A stretch of 64,000 bases of DNA from Kribbella pittospori (GTDB lineage: Bacteria > Actinomycetota > Actinomycetes > Propionibacteriales > Kribbellaceae): assembly GCF_004331465.1 (NCBI RefSeq), contig NZ_SJKB01000021.1, positions 35,161 to 99,160 of the forward strand, in the 5' to 3' direction. The notes beneath the pieces were generated by a model that was given only the letters and a program-made list of their open reading frames with translations, searched no databases and was not told where the DNA came from. Positions 15,974 through 25,123 of the stretch are shown piece by piece. Both the position numbers and the translations under genes were made by a program. Within the stretch, counting starts at the first letter, position 1. Each line of letters starts with the position of its first letter.

Positions 15974-16759
15974 ATGACGCACAACCACCCCGACGTACCC
16001 CGCCACCACTGGCTCATCCGGTACTACCGCGCGCAGCTCAAGTTCGAGCTGCGCGTGCTCACCGCGCTGCGGATCATCCCGGCGCCGATCGCTGCTGCCG
16101 TGTTCGCGTGGCTGCGCCGTACCGAAGTCCCCAAGAGAGGCAACACCGTGAACCACTCGATCCGATCGAAGATCGTGATCCCCATCGTGATCCTGCTCGG
16201 CATCACTGCGCTGATCCTGGCACTGGTCGCCCGCTGGCAGGACCCGCCGGACCAGCGGACCAGTACGCCGAACGCCGAGATCACGGCCCTACCAGGACAG
16301 GAAGAGCCGACAGCGGTGCGGATGGACGTGTGGAAGCGGCCGACGACGACCGATCCACACGCGTTCGCGGTGGCCTATGCCCGGGCGATCTGGACCTACG
16401 ACACCGGCCGCCACGACCTCACCGACTGGCAGGACGCCGTCAGCTTGTTCGCCGACCCGACCGGCGCCGCACCACAGGTAGCCAAGAGTCTCCTGCCCTC
16501 GTGGTCGGAGTGGGACCAGCTCGAGTTGCGCAAGGCGCACGCGTCGGCCAGCGACGTCACGGCCGGGACCACCCCACAGCTCGAGAAGCTGCAGCACGTG
16601 GAGTACGCACCGAAGGGCTGGCATGGGTTTGTCATCCGCGGGACCCAGACGACTGTCCTGGACACTGAGACGACAGTCTTCCGGCGGCAGGCGACCGTCG
16701 GAGTTGTGTGCACACCGGTCTGCAAGTTCTGGTCCGCGAGCGCACTCGTTCTGCCGTGA
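15974..16759 (+). CDS. Conjugation protein with one membrane segment, VirB8-like candidate
   Basis: 261 residues from ATG 15974 behind GAGG. A basic cytoplasmic N-terminus, a membrane segment at about 65-85 (IVIPIVILLGITALILALVA), then a periplasm-side domain of some 170 residues containing DPHAFAVAYARAIWTYD and WSEWDQLELRKAHA. This layout and the position at the head of the T4SS block fit VirB8/TcpC-type scaffold proteins with an NTF2-like fold. The fold assignment is inference; no sequence motif is decisive. Its stop overlaps the GTG of the next gene. Confidence 0.55.
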   Translation: MTHNHPDVPRHHWLIRYYRAQLKFELRVLTALRIIPAPIAAAVFAWLRRTEVPKRGNTVNHSIRSKIVIPIVILLGITALILALVARWQDPPDQRTSTPNAEITALPGQEEPTAVRMDVWKRPTTTDPHAFAVAYARAIWTYDTGRHDLTDWQDAVSLFADPTGAAPQVAKSLLPSWSEWDQLELRKAHASASDVTAGTTPQLEKLQHVEYAPKGWHGFVIRGTQTTVLDTETTVFRRQATVGVVCTPVCKFWSASALVLP

Positions 16760-17298
16760 TCGTCAAAGGCGCGCTCGCCGGCTGCCTTCTGCTCGGAAGC
16801 CTCGGCGTCGTCGCCCCACTCGGCAGCGCAGTGCACGGTACCGACACCTGTACATCGACACCCACGGACTGCCAGGCCCCGCCGATCAGCACCGGGGGAG
16901 GCGACATCCCCAACGCGGATGCCGCGGTCGCTCGGGCGCACCGCCTGGTCGGCAGCCGCGGCTACTACCAGCTGTGCGCGCGGTTGGCAGCCAACATCTG
17001 GGGCCAGCCGCGCGCCGGGTACTTCTCGGCCGCGGAGCAATGGCAGCAGATGGTTGCGACCGGCAACGCACACAGCAACGACCGTCAGCCACCGATCGGA
17101 GCACTCGTCTTCTGGGAGACCGGCGGACCGTACGGCCACGTAGCTGTGTACGTCGGCAACGGCCAGATCGTCTCGAACGACATCAACGACCGCGTCCCCG
17201 GCCAAGGCGGCGTCTACCTCGTCGCCTTCCCGCTCATCGAATCCAAGTGGAACGCGACCTATCTGGGCTGGGCACCGCCCATCTACTCGACTACCTGA
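16756..17298 (+). CDS. Secreted NlpC/P60- or CHAP-like peptidoglycan hydrolase
   Basis: 180 residues from GTG 16756, overlapping the upstream stop as GTGA. A signal peptide is visible (GALAGCLLLGSLGVVAPLGSA). The mature part has CARLAANIWG with the likely catalytic Cys, GALVFWETGGPYGHVAVYVGNG (in parts) with the likely His, and SNDIND after it, as in NlpC/P60 and CHAP amidases. In conjugative systems such enzymes open the wall for the transfer channel (VirB1-like role). Confidence 0.8.
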   Translation: MIVKGALAGCLLLGSLGVVAPLGSAVHGTDTCTSTPTDCQAPPISTGGGDIPNADAAVARAHRLVGSRGYYQLCARLAANIWGQPRAGYFSAAEQWQQMVATGNAHSNDRQPPIGALVFWETGGPYGHVAVYVGNGQIVSNDINDRVPGQGGVYLVAFPLIESKWNATYLGWAPPIYSTT

Positions 17299-17309
17299 AG
17301 GACATCGAC

Positions 17310-17621
17310 ATGCTGATCTGCAATGAGTTCCTTCTGCAGACCGTCATCCTGCAAGACCCGGGGATCACCCCGAACACCAACGGCTTGCCCGGCCTGCCTG
17401 CGCTCCGCCAGGTGGTCGGCGCTCTCCTGACCTTCAGCCTCGTGATCTGCGTCGCCGCCTTCGTCATCTCGGCCGCGGCCTGGGCGATGGGCAGTTTCAA
17501 CAACAACGCGCACTATGCCGGCAAAGGCAAGACGGGATGCCTGGTCGCAGCCGGGGCCGCGATCCTCATCGGGTCGGCCAACACGCTCATCCGCTTCTTC
17601 AGCGGCATCCACATCAACTGA
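17310..17621 (+). CDS. DUF6112-type small membrane protein
   Basis: 103 residues from ATG 17310 with GAAGGA seven bases upstream. Two membrane segments, LLTFSLVICVAAFVISAAAW and GCLVAAGAAILIGSANTLI, separated by a short charged loop. The pattern fits the DUF6112 proteins found beside VirB6-like and SCO6880 genes in actinomycete elements. It may be a pilin-like or channel component equivalent to VirB2/TcpD; that is inference. Confidence 0.7.
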   Translation: MLICNEFLLQTVILQDPGITPNTNGLPGLPALRQVVGALLTFSLVICVAAFVISAAAWAMGSFNNNAHYAGKGKTGCLVAAGAAILIGSANTLIRFFSGIHIN

Positions 17622-17636
17622 TCGAGGAGAACGCTC

Positions 17637-18821
17637 GTGGCATGGTCCGATTGCCTGCTCAACCCGATCAGCTGTGTCGCTTCAGGAACAAGCTCGGTCA
17701 CGGACTCGTGGTGGAACTCGTTCTTGAACTGGATGGCGAGAGGTCTGACCGAGGTGACGTCGTACGTCTTCCAGGCGTTCAGCCTCAGTACGGCGCCACG
17801 CTTCGGCCAGCAGTGGTGGCGCGACAACCTCGACCTGATGATTGTCATCTCACTGCCTTTGCTGGTCGCGGCGTTCGTGCTGCAGTGTGCGTCGGCCGCG
17901 ATCCGCCGAGAACCTGGCCGACTCGGGCACGCGGTCCTGGGCGCGTTGCTGGGCACGGCCGGTGTTCCGCTTGCGGTTGCGGTGGTGGCGTCTTGCGGTC
18001 AGGCCGTCGACGAGATGTCGACCGCGATCCTCGGCAACCGGGCGACCGCCGACGGCTTGAAGCGCATGGTCGACCTGAGCGTCTTCCCTACGGCTGCGAC
18101 GCTCGGAGGTTTCATGCTGACTGCCGTAGTGCTAGGGCTGTTGGCTTCCATTTCGCTGTACTTCGTGATGCTGATTCGTGAGGTCGCGATCGTGGCGTTC
18201 GTGGTCTTCGCGCCGATCGCAATGGCGAGCTGGACCTGGTCGGCTACGCGTCATTGGCTGCGCCGCTGGGTCGAGGTCGTCGGAGCTCTCCTGTTCTCCA
18301 AGGTCGCGATGGCCGTCATCTTCACGGTCGGGCTGTCGGCGGCTGGGAACACGGACCAGAACGGCGAGGCATCGATCGGCACGTTCCTGACCGGGGTCTT
18401 GCTGATCGCGATGGCTGCGTTCGCGCCGCTGGCAACCTTCTCATTCATCCACTGGGCAGGTGATCACGGCCAGACCGCCGTACATGCACTTCAGCAAGGC
18501 ACCGCTGGGGCATCGGCGCTCAAGGAGCGGTTCGATCAGGCCCAACAATGGCGTGCGCATCACTTCGGCGGATCCCACGACAACCCGGATCCCGTAGCGG
18601 GGGACAACGGTAGTTCGGTCGAGGTGGAGCCGGCCCGTGCCGCGACCGGCACTGGCCCATCGGCAGACCGTAGTGAATCGACTGGCTCAGGCGGAGGAAC
18701 TGCAGCACCTGAGCTGTCTCCGGCGATAGCAACGATCGCGCGACAGTCGGCGGTCGATCCGGCCTCTGCGCCATCTGAAGGCACAGAGACGACCGGCGAC
18801 TCAGGAGGCGAGCAGAAGTGA
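17637..18821 (+). CDS. VirB6/TrbL-like conjugal transfer membrane protein
   Basis: 394 residues from GTG 17637 with GAGGAGA box. Six or so membrane segments between residues 65 and 290 (LMIVISLPLLVAAFVL, TLGGFMLTAVVLGLLASISL, IVAFVVFAPIAMASW), followed by a long polar Gly/Ser/Glu-rich tail of about 100 residues. Topology and location place it as the inner-membrane polytopic channel protein of the T4SS. Its stop overlaps the start of the SCO6880 gene. Confidence 0.8.
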   Translation: MAWSDCLLNPISCVASGTSSVTDSWWNSFLNWMARGLTEVTSYVFQAFSLSTAPRFGQQWWRDNLDLMIVISLPLLVAAFVLQCASAAIRREPGRLGHAVLGALLGTAGVPLAVAVVASCGQAVDEMSTAILGNRATADGLKRMVDLSVFPTAATLGGFMLTAVVLGLLASISLYFVMLIREVAIVAFVVFAPIAMASWTWSATRHWLRRWVEVVGALLFSKVAMAVIFTVGLSAAGNTDQNGEASIGTFLTGVLLIAMAAFAPLATFSFIHWAGDHGQTAVHALQQGTAGASALKERFDQAQQWRAHHFGGSHDNPDPVAGDNGSSVEVEPARAATGTGPSADRSESTGSGGGTAAPELSPAIATIARQSAVDPASAPSEGTETTGDSGGEQK

Positions 18822-20254
18822 CCACTCCCGGCACGCTCTCAACCCGGTTCCCACGCCCTGAGCGCAACGCCGTACTGCTCGGGCTTCGCGCCGTCCAGGT
18901 CGCTCTGCTGCTGATCGCCGTCGTCACAGCGACCATCTTCATCCTCGTGCAGATGACTCCAGCCGCGAAGCTGAGCGGTCTGACGATTGCAGGCTTGTGC
19001 GTTGCTGTTGCCATCGCGCGAGCCGAGGACCTGCCGTTGTATCGCTGGTTAGTGCTTCGTGTTGTGAACGCCATCCGGCTGCTACGGAAGCAGCATGCCT
19101 TCCGGAACCGGGTCATGGAGCCGCGCCGGCATGGGCAACTGCAGCTTCCCGGTGAGGGTACGGCGTTGCGGATCCTGACCGCGGGGTCGGGCATCGGCAT
19201 CGTTCACGATCCTCGGCGTAGACGAGTGATCGCCGTGGCCAAGATCGAAGGTCCTGCTCATCTGCTCCAGAACACCGATGAGCAGGACCGGCGTGTCGCG
19301 GCCTACGGTCGGCTGATCGCGGGTCTGTGCCAAGGCAATCGCATCGCACGAGCGCAGATCCTGGAACGCACGCTGCCCGACCCCGGCGACCAGCTGGGAG
19401 AGTGGGCCAAGAAGCGCCAGGTCGATTCGCGGACGTCGGCAGGCGCGATCTACACCGATCTGCTGAATCACGCAGCTCCGGCTGCGGCCAGGCACGAGAC
19501 TCTGTTCAGCTTCGCGGTGAACCTCGATGCGGTCTCTCGTGAGATCCGCAAGCACGGCGGCGGGATCGGTGGTGCCACCGCGGTGGTCGAGTCCGAGGCG
19601 CGAGCCTTACAGACCTCGCTCGCCGCGGCCGGGGTCGCCGGGTGCTGGCTCAGCGCCGGCGAACTGGCGATGAGTTTTCGCGTGGCGTTCGACCCCGCCG
19701 CGACGCGAACGATTCCCAGCCCCGAGCAGCTGGATGCAGCTGATGCCGGCCCGCTCGGTGTGGACGCTGGCTGGGACCTCTTGCGCACTGACTCCTCGCT
19801 GCACCGCGTGTACGTGATCACGGAATGGCCGCGCATTCAGACCACTCCATCGTTCCTGAGCCCGTTGCTGCTGAAGCCGGGAATCCGACGCACATTCACG
19901 TTGGTGCTGCAGCCCATTCCGATGGGCAAGGCGTTGCGGGACGCCAGGCGGCATCAGGTCGAGCGGGTCACGGACAGGTCAACTCGCGCCAGGATCGGGC
20001 AGTTGGAGACCGAGGAGGATCGTCAGCTCGACGCCGACGTGGCCCAGCGCGAGCGGGATCTGGCGGCCGGACATGGCGATGTGCGCTGGCTTGGCCTCGT
20101 TGTCGTCTCGGCTGACGACGAAGAAGCGCTCGATGACGCCTGCATGGAGATCGAGATCGCTGCTACTCAGGCTCTGCTTGACCTGCGCCGCCTGGTCGGC
20201 CAGCAGATGGAAGGCTTCATGGCCGCAGCTCTGCCGTTCGGAATTGGATTGTGA
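18818..20254 (+). CDS. SCO6880-family conjugation protein
   Basis: 478 residues from GTG 18818, overlapping the previous stop. Two N-terminal membrane segments (VQVALLLIAVVTATIFILV and LSGLTIAGLCVAVAIA) resemble PrgI/TcpE, followed by a large domain similar to the N-terminal part of VirB4 proteins (LQLPGEGTALRILT, GIVHDPRRRRVIAVAKI, LVLQPIPMGKALRDARRHQVE in parts). This split arrangement, with the ATPase in the next gene, is the standard actinomycete SCO6880 plus VirB4 pair. Confidence 0.85.
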   Translation: MTTPGTLSTRFPRPERNAVLLGLRAVQVALLLIAVVTATIFILVQMTPAAKLSGLTIAGLCVAVAIARAEDLPLYRWLVLRVVNAIRLLRKQHAFRNRVMEPRRHGQLQLPGEGTALRILTAGSGIGIVHDPRRRRVIAVAKIEGPAHLLQNTDEQDRRVAAYGRLIAGLCQGNRIARAQILERTLPDPGDQLGEWAKKRQVDSRTSAGAIYTDLLNHAAPAAARHETLFSFAVNLDAVSREIRKHGGGIGGATAVVESEARALQTSLAAAGVAGCWLSAGELAMSFRVAFDPAATRTIPSPEQLDAADAGPLGVDAGWDLLRTDSSLHRVYVITEWPRIQTTPSFLSPLLLKPGIRRTFTLVLQPIPMGKALRDARRHQVERVTDRSTRARIGQLETEEDRQLDADVAQRERDLAAGHGDVRWLGLVVVSADDEEALDDACMEIEIAATQALLDLRRLVGQQMEGFMAAALPFGIGL

Positions 20255-21672
20255 TGGCGAGGCAAGAGTCCGCGTACTACGAACCAGAGGGCGTCGGGCG
20301 CGCGACCCGTCGAGCCAACCGCCGATCGTCGTACACGGTCCAGCGGACGCCGAAGGCCGACGCACCTGATGGGACAGAGACGGGTGCGCCGAGCCCTCGC
20401 AGGCGCCTGCGGCTCCTGGTCGACAAGCATCGAGCCACGACCCGGGTGCTGCGCGTCGCGTATCCGTTCCTCGCCGAAGGCGGGCTTGGCGCCGATGGCA
20501 CCTACATTGGCTCCGACGTCTTCAGTGGTGGCTCGTTTGTCTACGACCCGTGGGTGCTGTACCAGGGTCGCGTCATCACGAATCCGAACGTGCTGTTGGC
20601 CGGTGTAATCGGCAGTGGCAAGTCGTCCACGGCCAAGGCGCTGATCACTCGATCCGTTGCCCTCGGCCACAAGGCGTACGTCCCTTGCGATCCGAAGGGG
20701 GAGTGGACGCCGGTGGCTACGGCGATGGGCGGTGCGGTCATTAAACTCGGGCCGGGTTTACCGACCCGCCTCAATCCACTCGACGCTGGAGGCCAACCAT
20801 CCACCGTCGACGCCGAGGAGTGGGAACGAATCGTGTGGTCACGGCGCCGCGCGCTGCTGGGCACCTTAGCCGAATCCACACTCGGACGACCGCTGGCCGC
20901 TGTCGAGCACACGGCTCTCGACCTAGCGCTGGAGACCGTCTCGCGCCAGGTCGCACAACCGACGATCCCCGACGTCGTCGTTGCTCTCTTCACGCCGGAC
21001 TCCGATCGCGCTGAGCGCGCAGGACTGAGGACCTCGAACCTGACGGCCGATGGGCGCGAAGTCGCGCACGCGATCCGGCGCTTGGTCCATGGTGATCTGT
21101 CCGGGATGTTCGACGGACCGTCGACGACCGAGTTCGATCCGACGCTGCCGATGGTGACGCTGGACTCCTCGTGGCTGGGGAACGGCGGGAACGATCAGGC
21201 GCTGCGCCTCACCTTGGCCTGTGCATCGTCCTGGCTCGAGGCTGCGGTCGCGGATCCGGCCGGCGGTAACCGCTACATCGTGTACGACGAAGGTTGGCGG
21301 GTTATGCGCGATCCGGCACTCCTGCGGCGGATGCAGGAGCAATGGAAACTGTCGCGTGCCTGGGGCGTCTCCAACATCCTGATCGTGCACCGACTATCCG
21401 ACCTGGCCGCCGTCGGTGACCTCGGGTCTGAGGCCCGTGCTCTCGCCGAAGGGCTCCTGGCTGACTGCTCAACCCGGATCATGCTCCGGCAAGAGCCCGA
21501 CCAGCTAGAGCGAACGGCGAGCCTGCTCGGGCTCACCGACGTGGAGATCGCGACGATCGCCAAGCTCCCCAAAGGCCGGGCGCTGTGGCGGTTGCCCAAC
21601 CGGTCCTTCGTCGTACAACTCGTCCGCCACGCCCGCGAGGTCGAACTCTTCGACACCGACGCGAGGATGTAG
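20254..21672 (+). CDS. VirB4-like conjugation ATPase
   Basis: 472 residues from ATG 20254 (TGATG overlap with SCO6880; GTG 20251 is in frame too). Walker A is LLAGVIGSGKSS at about residue 115-125, Walker B is RYIVYDEGWRVM at about 340-350, and the later MLRQEPDQLE block is typical of VirB4. DPKGEW and RLNPLD after Walker A also match. It powers assembly and substrate transfer through the T4SS at the inner membrane. Confidence 0.92.
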   Translation: MARQESAYYEPEGVGRATRRANRRSSYTVQRTPKADAPDGTETGAPSPRRRLRLLVDKHRATTRVLRVAYPFLAEGGLGADGTYIGSDVFSGGSFVYDPWVLYQGRVITNPNVLLAGVIGSGKSSTAKALITRSVALGHKAYVPCDPKGEWTPVATAMGGAVIKLGPGLPTRLNPLDAGGQPSTVDAEEWERIVWSRRRALLGTLAESTLGRPLAAVEHTALDLALETVSRQVAQPTIPDVVVALFTPDSDRAERAGLRTSNLTADGREVAHAIRRLVHGDLSGMFDGPSTTEFDPTLPMVTLDSSWLGNGGNDQALRLTLACASSWLEAAVADPAGGNRYIVYDEGWRVMRDPALLRRMQEQWKLSRAWGVSNILIVHRLSDLAAVGDLGSEARALAEGLLADCSTRIMLRQEPDQLERTASLLGLTDVEIATIAKLPKGRALWRLPNRSFVVQLVRHAREVELFDTDARM

Positions 21673-21680
21673 GTCTCTCG

Positions 21681-23435
21681 ATGAATCAGCGACCACCGCG
21701 CGATCTCACCGACACAATCTTCGTCGCCGGGGGAGTACTGCTCGCCTGCGCCGGCCTCCTGTATCTGGCCGGCGGCCTCGCGAGCCTGTTGACCACGGGC
21801 CGATGGGTTAGGGCCCAGTGGATTGAGGCGCTGCAGGTGCCCTTGCACCCCGGCGACCCTGGAGCGGCATTCGGACTGACGCCTGGGCAGCTCGCCCCGA
21901 CAATGTACTGGCTTGTTCTGACGGGACTGATCTGTCTGCCGCTGGCCGCCGCTCTGGCGGCGCTGCGGTGGTGGCATGGCCGGCGGGCGACGTCGACCAG
22001 TCGCGCGCGAGCTCTTGCCGCCCGGCCTGGACTGGCTTCCAAAGGAGATGTCGAGGCCGCAGTCGGTCGCCGCCAGGTCGCACGGCGCGGGCGATCAGCC
22101 CGTCCACTCGCTTCGACAAGCGGACCGGCCGAGGTTGGCACGCTCCTTGGTCGCTCCCGCGGCCGCGAGTGCTGGGCATCGGTCGAGGATTCGATGATCG
22201 ATGTCGGACCGCCAAGGTCTGGCAAGGGACTCCATCAGATCATGAGCGCGATCATCGATGCGCCGGGCGCCGTCGTGACGACGTCGACCCGGCCGGACAA
22301 CCTCGCCGCAACCCTCGAGCTCCGCCGGGCCATCGGTCCTGTCGCGATCTTCGACCCGCAAGGACTCGGCCGGGTTGAGGGCATCCGCTGGTCCCCGGTC
22401 CGCGGTTGCGAAAACCCGACCACTGCGATGGTCCGTGCGAGCGGATTGGCCGCAGGAGCAGGCTTTGCCAAAGGCAACGTCAGCGATGGAGCGTTCTGGC
22501 ACGGCCAAACCGAGATGGCACTCCGCGGGCTGCTCCACGCTGCCGCCATCGATGACGCCGGCATCGCCCAGCTCTACCGATGGGGCCTCGAACCAGCCTC
22601 GGCCATCGAAGCCGTCACCATCCTCAACCGATCAACCGACGCCGCCGAAGGTTGGGGCGACACTCTCGACGGCATCGTCCGCATGGACGGCCGCACCCGC
22701 GACGCCATCTGGGCCGGCGTCCGCTCAGCCCTGTCGGCCCTCGCGGATCCAGCCGTACGACGCTCCTTTGATCCGCCGCCCGGCAAAGGCCTCGACCCAG
22801 CAAGCTTCATCCGAGAACGCGGCACCATCTACCTCCTCGGCACCGGAGCCGGCGCCAGCGCGACCTCCGCGTTCATCGCTGCGCTCCTGGAGGACATCAC
22901 CGAATCGGCCCGCCAACTCGCCGCCCACAATCCCGGCGGCCGCCTCGAACCACCACTGGCCCTCGTCCTCGACGAGATCGCCAACCTCTGCGCCGTACCC
23001 TCCCTGCCATCACTCATGGCCGACGGCGGAGGCTCAGGAATCTCCACCCTCGTCGTCATCCAATCACTTGCCCAAGCCCGTGAACGCTGGGGCGAACAAG
23101 CAGCCGCAGCCATGTGGGACGCGGCCACCCTCCGCCTCATTCTCGGCGGCTCCGCCCAACCCCGCGACCTCCAAGACCTTGCGGCCGTCTGCGGCGAACG
23201 CGACGAAGAGATCCGCAACTGGAGCCGCGGGGCAGACGGCGGCCGCACCATCTCCACTAGCACCCGCCGAATCCCCATCCTCCCGCCCGACGTGATCCGC
23301 ACCCTCCCCTTCGGCACCGGCATCCTCCTTGCCCGCACCGCCCCACCCATCCTCCTCAGGATGACCCCGTGGACCGAGCGTCCCGACGCCGACAAGATCC
23401 GCCGCAGCATCGACCAAGCGACCAAGCGCCGATGA
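21681..23435 (+). CDS. VirD4/TraG-type coupling protein
   Basis: 584 residues from ATG 21681. Two N-terminal membrane segments (about 12-35 and 72-95), Walker A IDVGPPRSGKG at about 175-185, Walker B LALVLDEIANL at about 425-435 followed by SLPSLMADGGGSGISTLVVIQS, typical of the TraM-recognition/TraG C-terminal part. It links the relaxase-DNA complex to the channel. It follows VirB4 by eight bases and overlaps the next gene. Confidence 0.92.
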   Translation: MNQRPPRDLTDTIFVAGGVLLACAGLLYLAGGLASLLTTGRWVRAQWIEALQVPLHPGDPGAAFGLTPGQLAPTMYWLVLTGLICLPLAAALAALRWWHGRRATSTSRARALAARPGLASKGDVEAAVGRRQVARRGRSARPLASTSGPAEVGTLLGRSRGRECWASVEDSMIDVGPPRSGKGLHQIMSAIIDAPGAVVTTSTRPDNLAATLELRRAIGPVAIFDPQGLGRVEGIRWSPVRGCENPTTAMVRASGLAAGAGFAKGNVSDGAFWHGQTEMALRGLLHAAAIDDAGIAQLYRWGLEPASAIEAVTILNRSTDAAEGWGDTLDGIVRMDGRTRDAIWAGVRSALSALADPAVRRSFDPPPGKGLDPASFIRERGTIYLLGTGAGASATSAFIAALLEDITESARQLAAHNPGGRLEPPLALVLDEIANLCAVPSLPSLMADGGGSGISTLVVIQSLAQARERWGEQAAAAMWDAATLRLILGGSAQPRDLQDLAAVCGERDEEIRNWSRGADGGRTISTSTRRIPILPPDVIRTLPFGTGILLARTAPPILLRMTPWTERPDADKIRRSIDQATKRR

Positions 23436-23821
23436 ACCCGAACGAGGAGTTGGCCAGAGCCCTCGCCCTCACCGCCGGCACCGACCCGTTCGTCATCTGC
23501 TGGCGCGACCTAGACCCCACCAGCACCCAAGAGGAACTAGAACGCCTCTCCGACTGGGTCACCTGGGCCACGTCCCGCTACGGCCTCGACCACAAAGTCA
23601 TCCCACCCTGCTGGCCCGAACACGGCGCCGTACTCGAAGAACTCTCCGCCCTGCGCACCTTCTGGGAAGCCTGCTACCAAGAGGACGCAGCTCCCTCAGA
23701 CCCCCTCGCCTTCCACCGAGACCTAACCCTCGCCGTCCGCCGCCTCCGAGACTGGACCTCCCTCCTCGGCTGCACCCGAACCGCCCACCGCCCGGCCCAT
23801 TCGCGAGTGCCATCGCATTAA
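23432..23821 (+). CDS. DUF4913-like small protein
   Basis: 129 residues from ATG 23432, overlapping the coupling protein stop. The core LSDWVTWATSRYGLDHKVIPP then CWPEHGAVLEELSALRTFWEA matches the DUF4913-type proteins that often accompany actinomycete conjugation genes. The C-terminal tail is Arg/His-rich. Function unknown. It ends the rightward conjugation operon. Confidence 0.7.
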   Translation: MNPNEELARALALTAGTDPFVICWRDLDPTSTQEELERLSDWVTWATSRYGLDHKVIPPCWPEHGAVLEELSALRTFWEACYQEDAAPSDPLAFHRDLTLAVRRLRDWTSLLGCTRTAHRPAHSRVPSH

Positions 23822-24004
23822 CGGTTAGGCATCCTTCGCCTCGTCGCGAATGCCAACAGGACCCAGTGCGTGGCGTCCTGTTAGTGGGTCGGGAGTTCTT
23901 GACATTCCATGCTCATGATCGGCCGACGATGGAGGCAGTGACCAGCCTTGGGGAGCCACCACCTTGGGCGCCGGCAACTTGCTTGGCCGGATGGCCGCCG
24001 CTGA

Positions 24005-24781
24005 TCACCTGGCGATCAAGAACGCCAGAAACGCGCCAGCCGGCAGCCCAAGCACAAGTCCGATGCCAATCTGGTTCGTGACGTCCACGGGCTTGATGAC
24101 AAACATGCGGCGCCACTTGAGAGACCGATCTGAAGACAGCCGACGAAGATAACGTCGCTTGCTGAGGCCGTATCCGGTCCAATCGGATGCGAAGATCGCG
24201 ACGACGCCTGTGACAGCGATCATGGTCCAGATCAGCGTGTACCAAAGTGGTCCCGTGTAGTTGTAGACGGGCGGGTCGTTCGGGTCTGCTGCAGGCGATT
24301 CGTCGCCCCACGCTCCGTACATCAGCAGCCCTGCCAGTAGCACGCTCCACGGCCAGATCAGGCTGAATCGACGGCGCCGAGTGCGTCGCTTGACAGTCCT
24401 TCTGAACTCAAGCGCCGCGTCTTGCGCCGCGCCGGACGTACTCCAGCGCCAGCGTTCCGTACCGACGGAGTCGTACCAGAGTCTGGAGCCATCACTGTAG
24501 GTCGCTTGGAGCACGAATCTGCGCGCTTCTGCAAGCATGAGAGCGAACTCGTCGGCCGTACATCGACCGGTCCAATTGCGTTGCACCACACGGTGGTCCT
24601 CGTGCGTTGCAGTTAGCGTGAATGTGGCGTCATCCGTCGCTATCGAAGCAAACGCTGCTACGAGGGTGCTGAAGTCAGCGCCGCCGGCGGGCAGTTTGAA
24701 TTCGTAGCGATTCCTCGCAAGATCCCACGACGGCGGCGCAGGTGCCGACTTCGGGCCAGATGCCGTCTTCAGTTCAGTCAC
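24005..24781 (-). CDS. Hypothetical membrane protein
   Basis: 258 residues from GTG on the minus strand. A soluble N-terminal domain of about 140 residues (YEFKLPAGGADFSTLVAAF, WRWSTSGAAQD) is followed by an Arg-rich stretch and two or three membrane segments (FSLIWPWSVLLAGLLMYG, LWYTLIWTMIAVTGVVAIF, IGIGLVLGLPAGAFLAFLI). GC at third positions is lower than in the neighbouring conjugation genes. No family recognised; an ICE accessory or entry-exclusion role would be guesswork. Confidence 0.6.
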   Translation of the reverse strand: MTELKTASGPKSAPAPPSWDLARNRYEFKLPAGGADFSTLVAAFASIATDDATFTLTATHEDHRVVQRNWTGRCTADEFALMLAEARRFVLQATYSDGSRLWYDSVGTERWRWSTSGAAQDAALEFRRTVKRRTRRRRFSLIWPWSVLLAGLLMYGAWGDESPAADPNDPPVYNYTGPLWYTLIWTMIAVTGVVAIFASDWTGYGLSKRRYLRRLSSDRSLKWRRMFVIKPVDVTNQIGIGLVLGLPAGAFLAFLIAR

Positions 24782-25123
24782 TATGGTCTCCCCCCATGTG
24801 GCAGGTCACTAGTGTGCACCGCGATGGAGATCCGGTCCATGAGTGGATGGACGCCGGCGGCCGGTGGTGGATGCAGCGGATGAGAACGGCTCCCGCAGAC
24901 CAGGTGGCTGGGGCCGGTCCAGAGGTTCTGGCGCAGCCGCCATCGATCGCGAGCTGACCGCTCTCTACGCGGTGGCCGTCAATGGTGGCGCAGCCAGCGC
25001 ACCGTGCGTGCAGTGGCCCGACTGGCTGGAAGCCTTCCGTTTCGACGCTTGAGATGTGCACGAGCCCTTGTGATCGTGACAGGTCGCGCCTTCATGCCGT
25101 TCATGGGACGGCGAAGATCCCGT
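24782..25123. other. Stretch without a convincing gene
   Basis: A 53-codon frame at 24796-24957 (MWQVTSVHRDGDPVHEW start) runs right after the divergent promoter region of the membrane gene but has no ribosome site and no relatives I can name; the overlapping frame 24843-25052 is no better. Nothing else is seen. Confidence 0.35.

Noticed and set aside
24796..24957. Short frame of 53 codons near the membrane-protein gene
   Set aside because: No ribosome site and no recognisable relatives.
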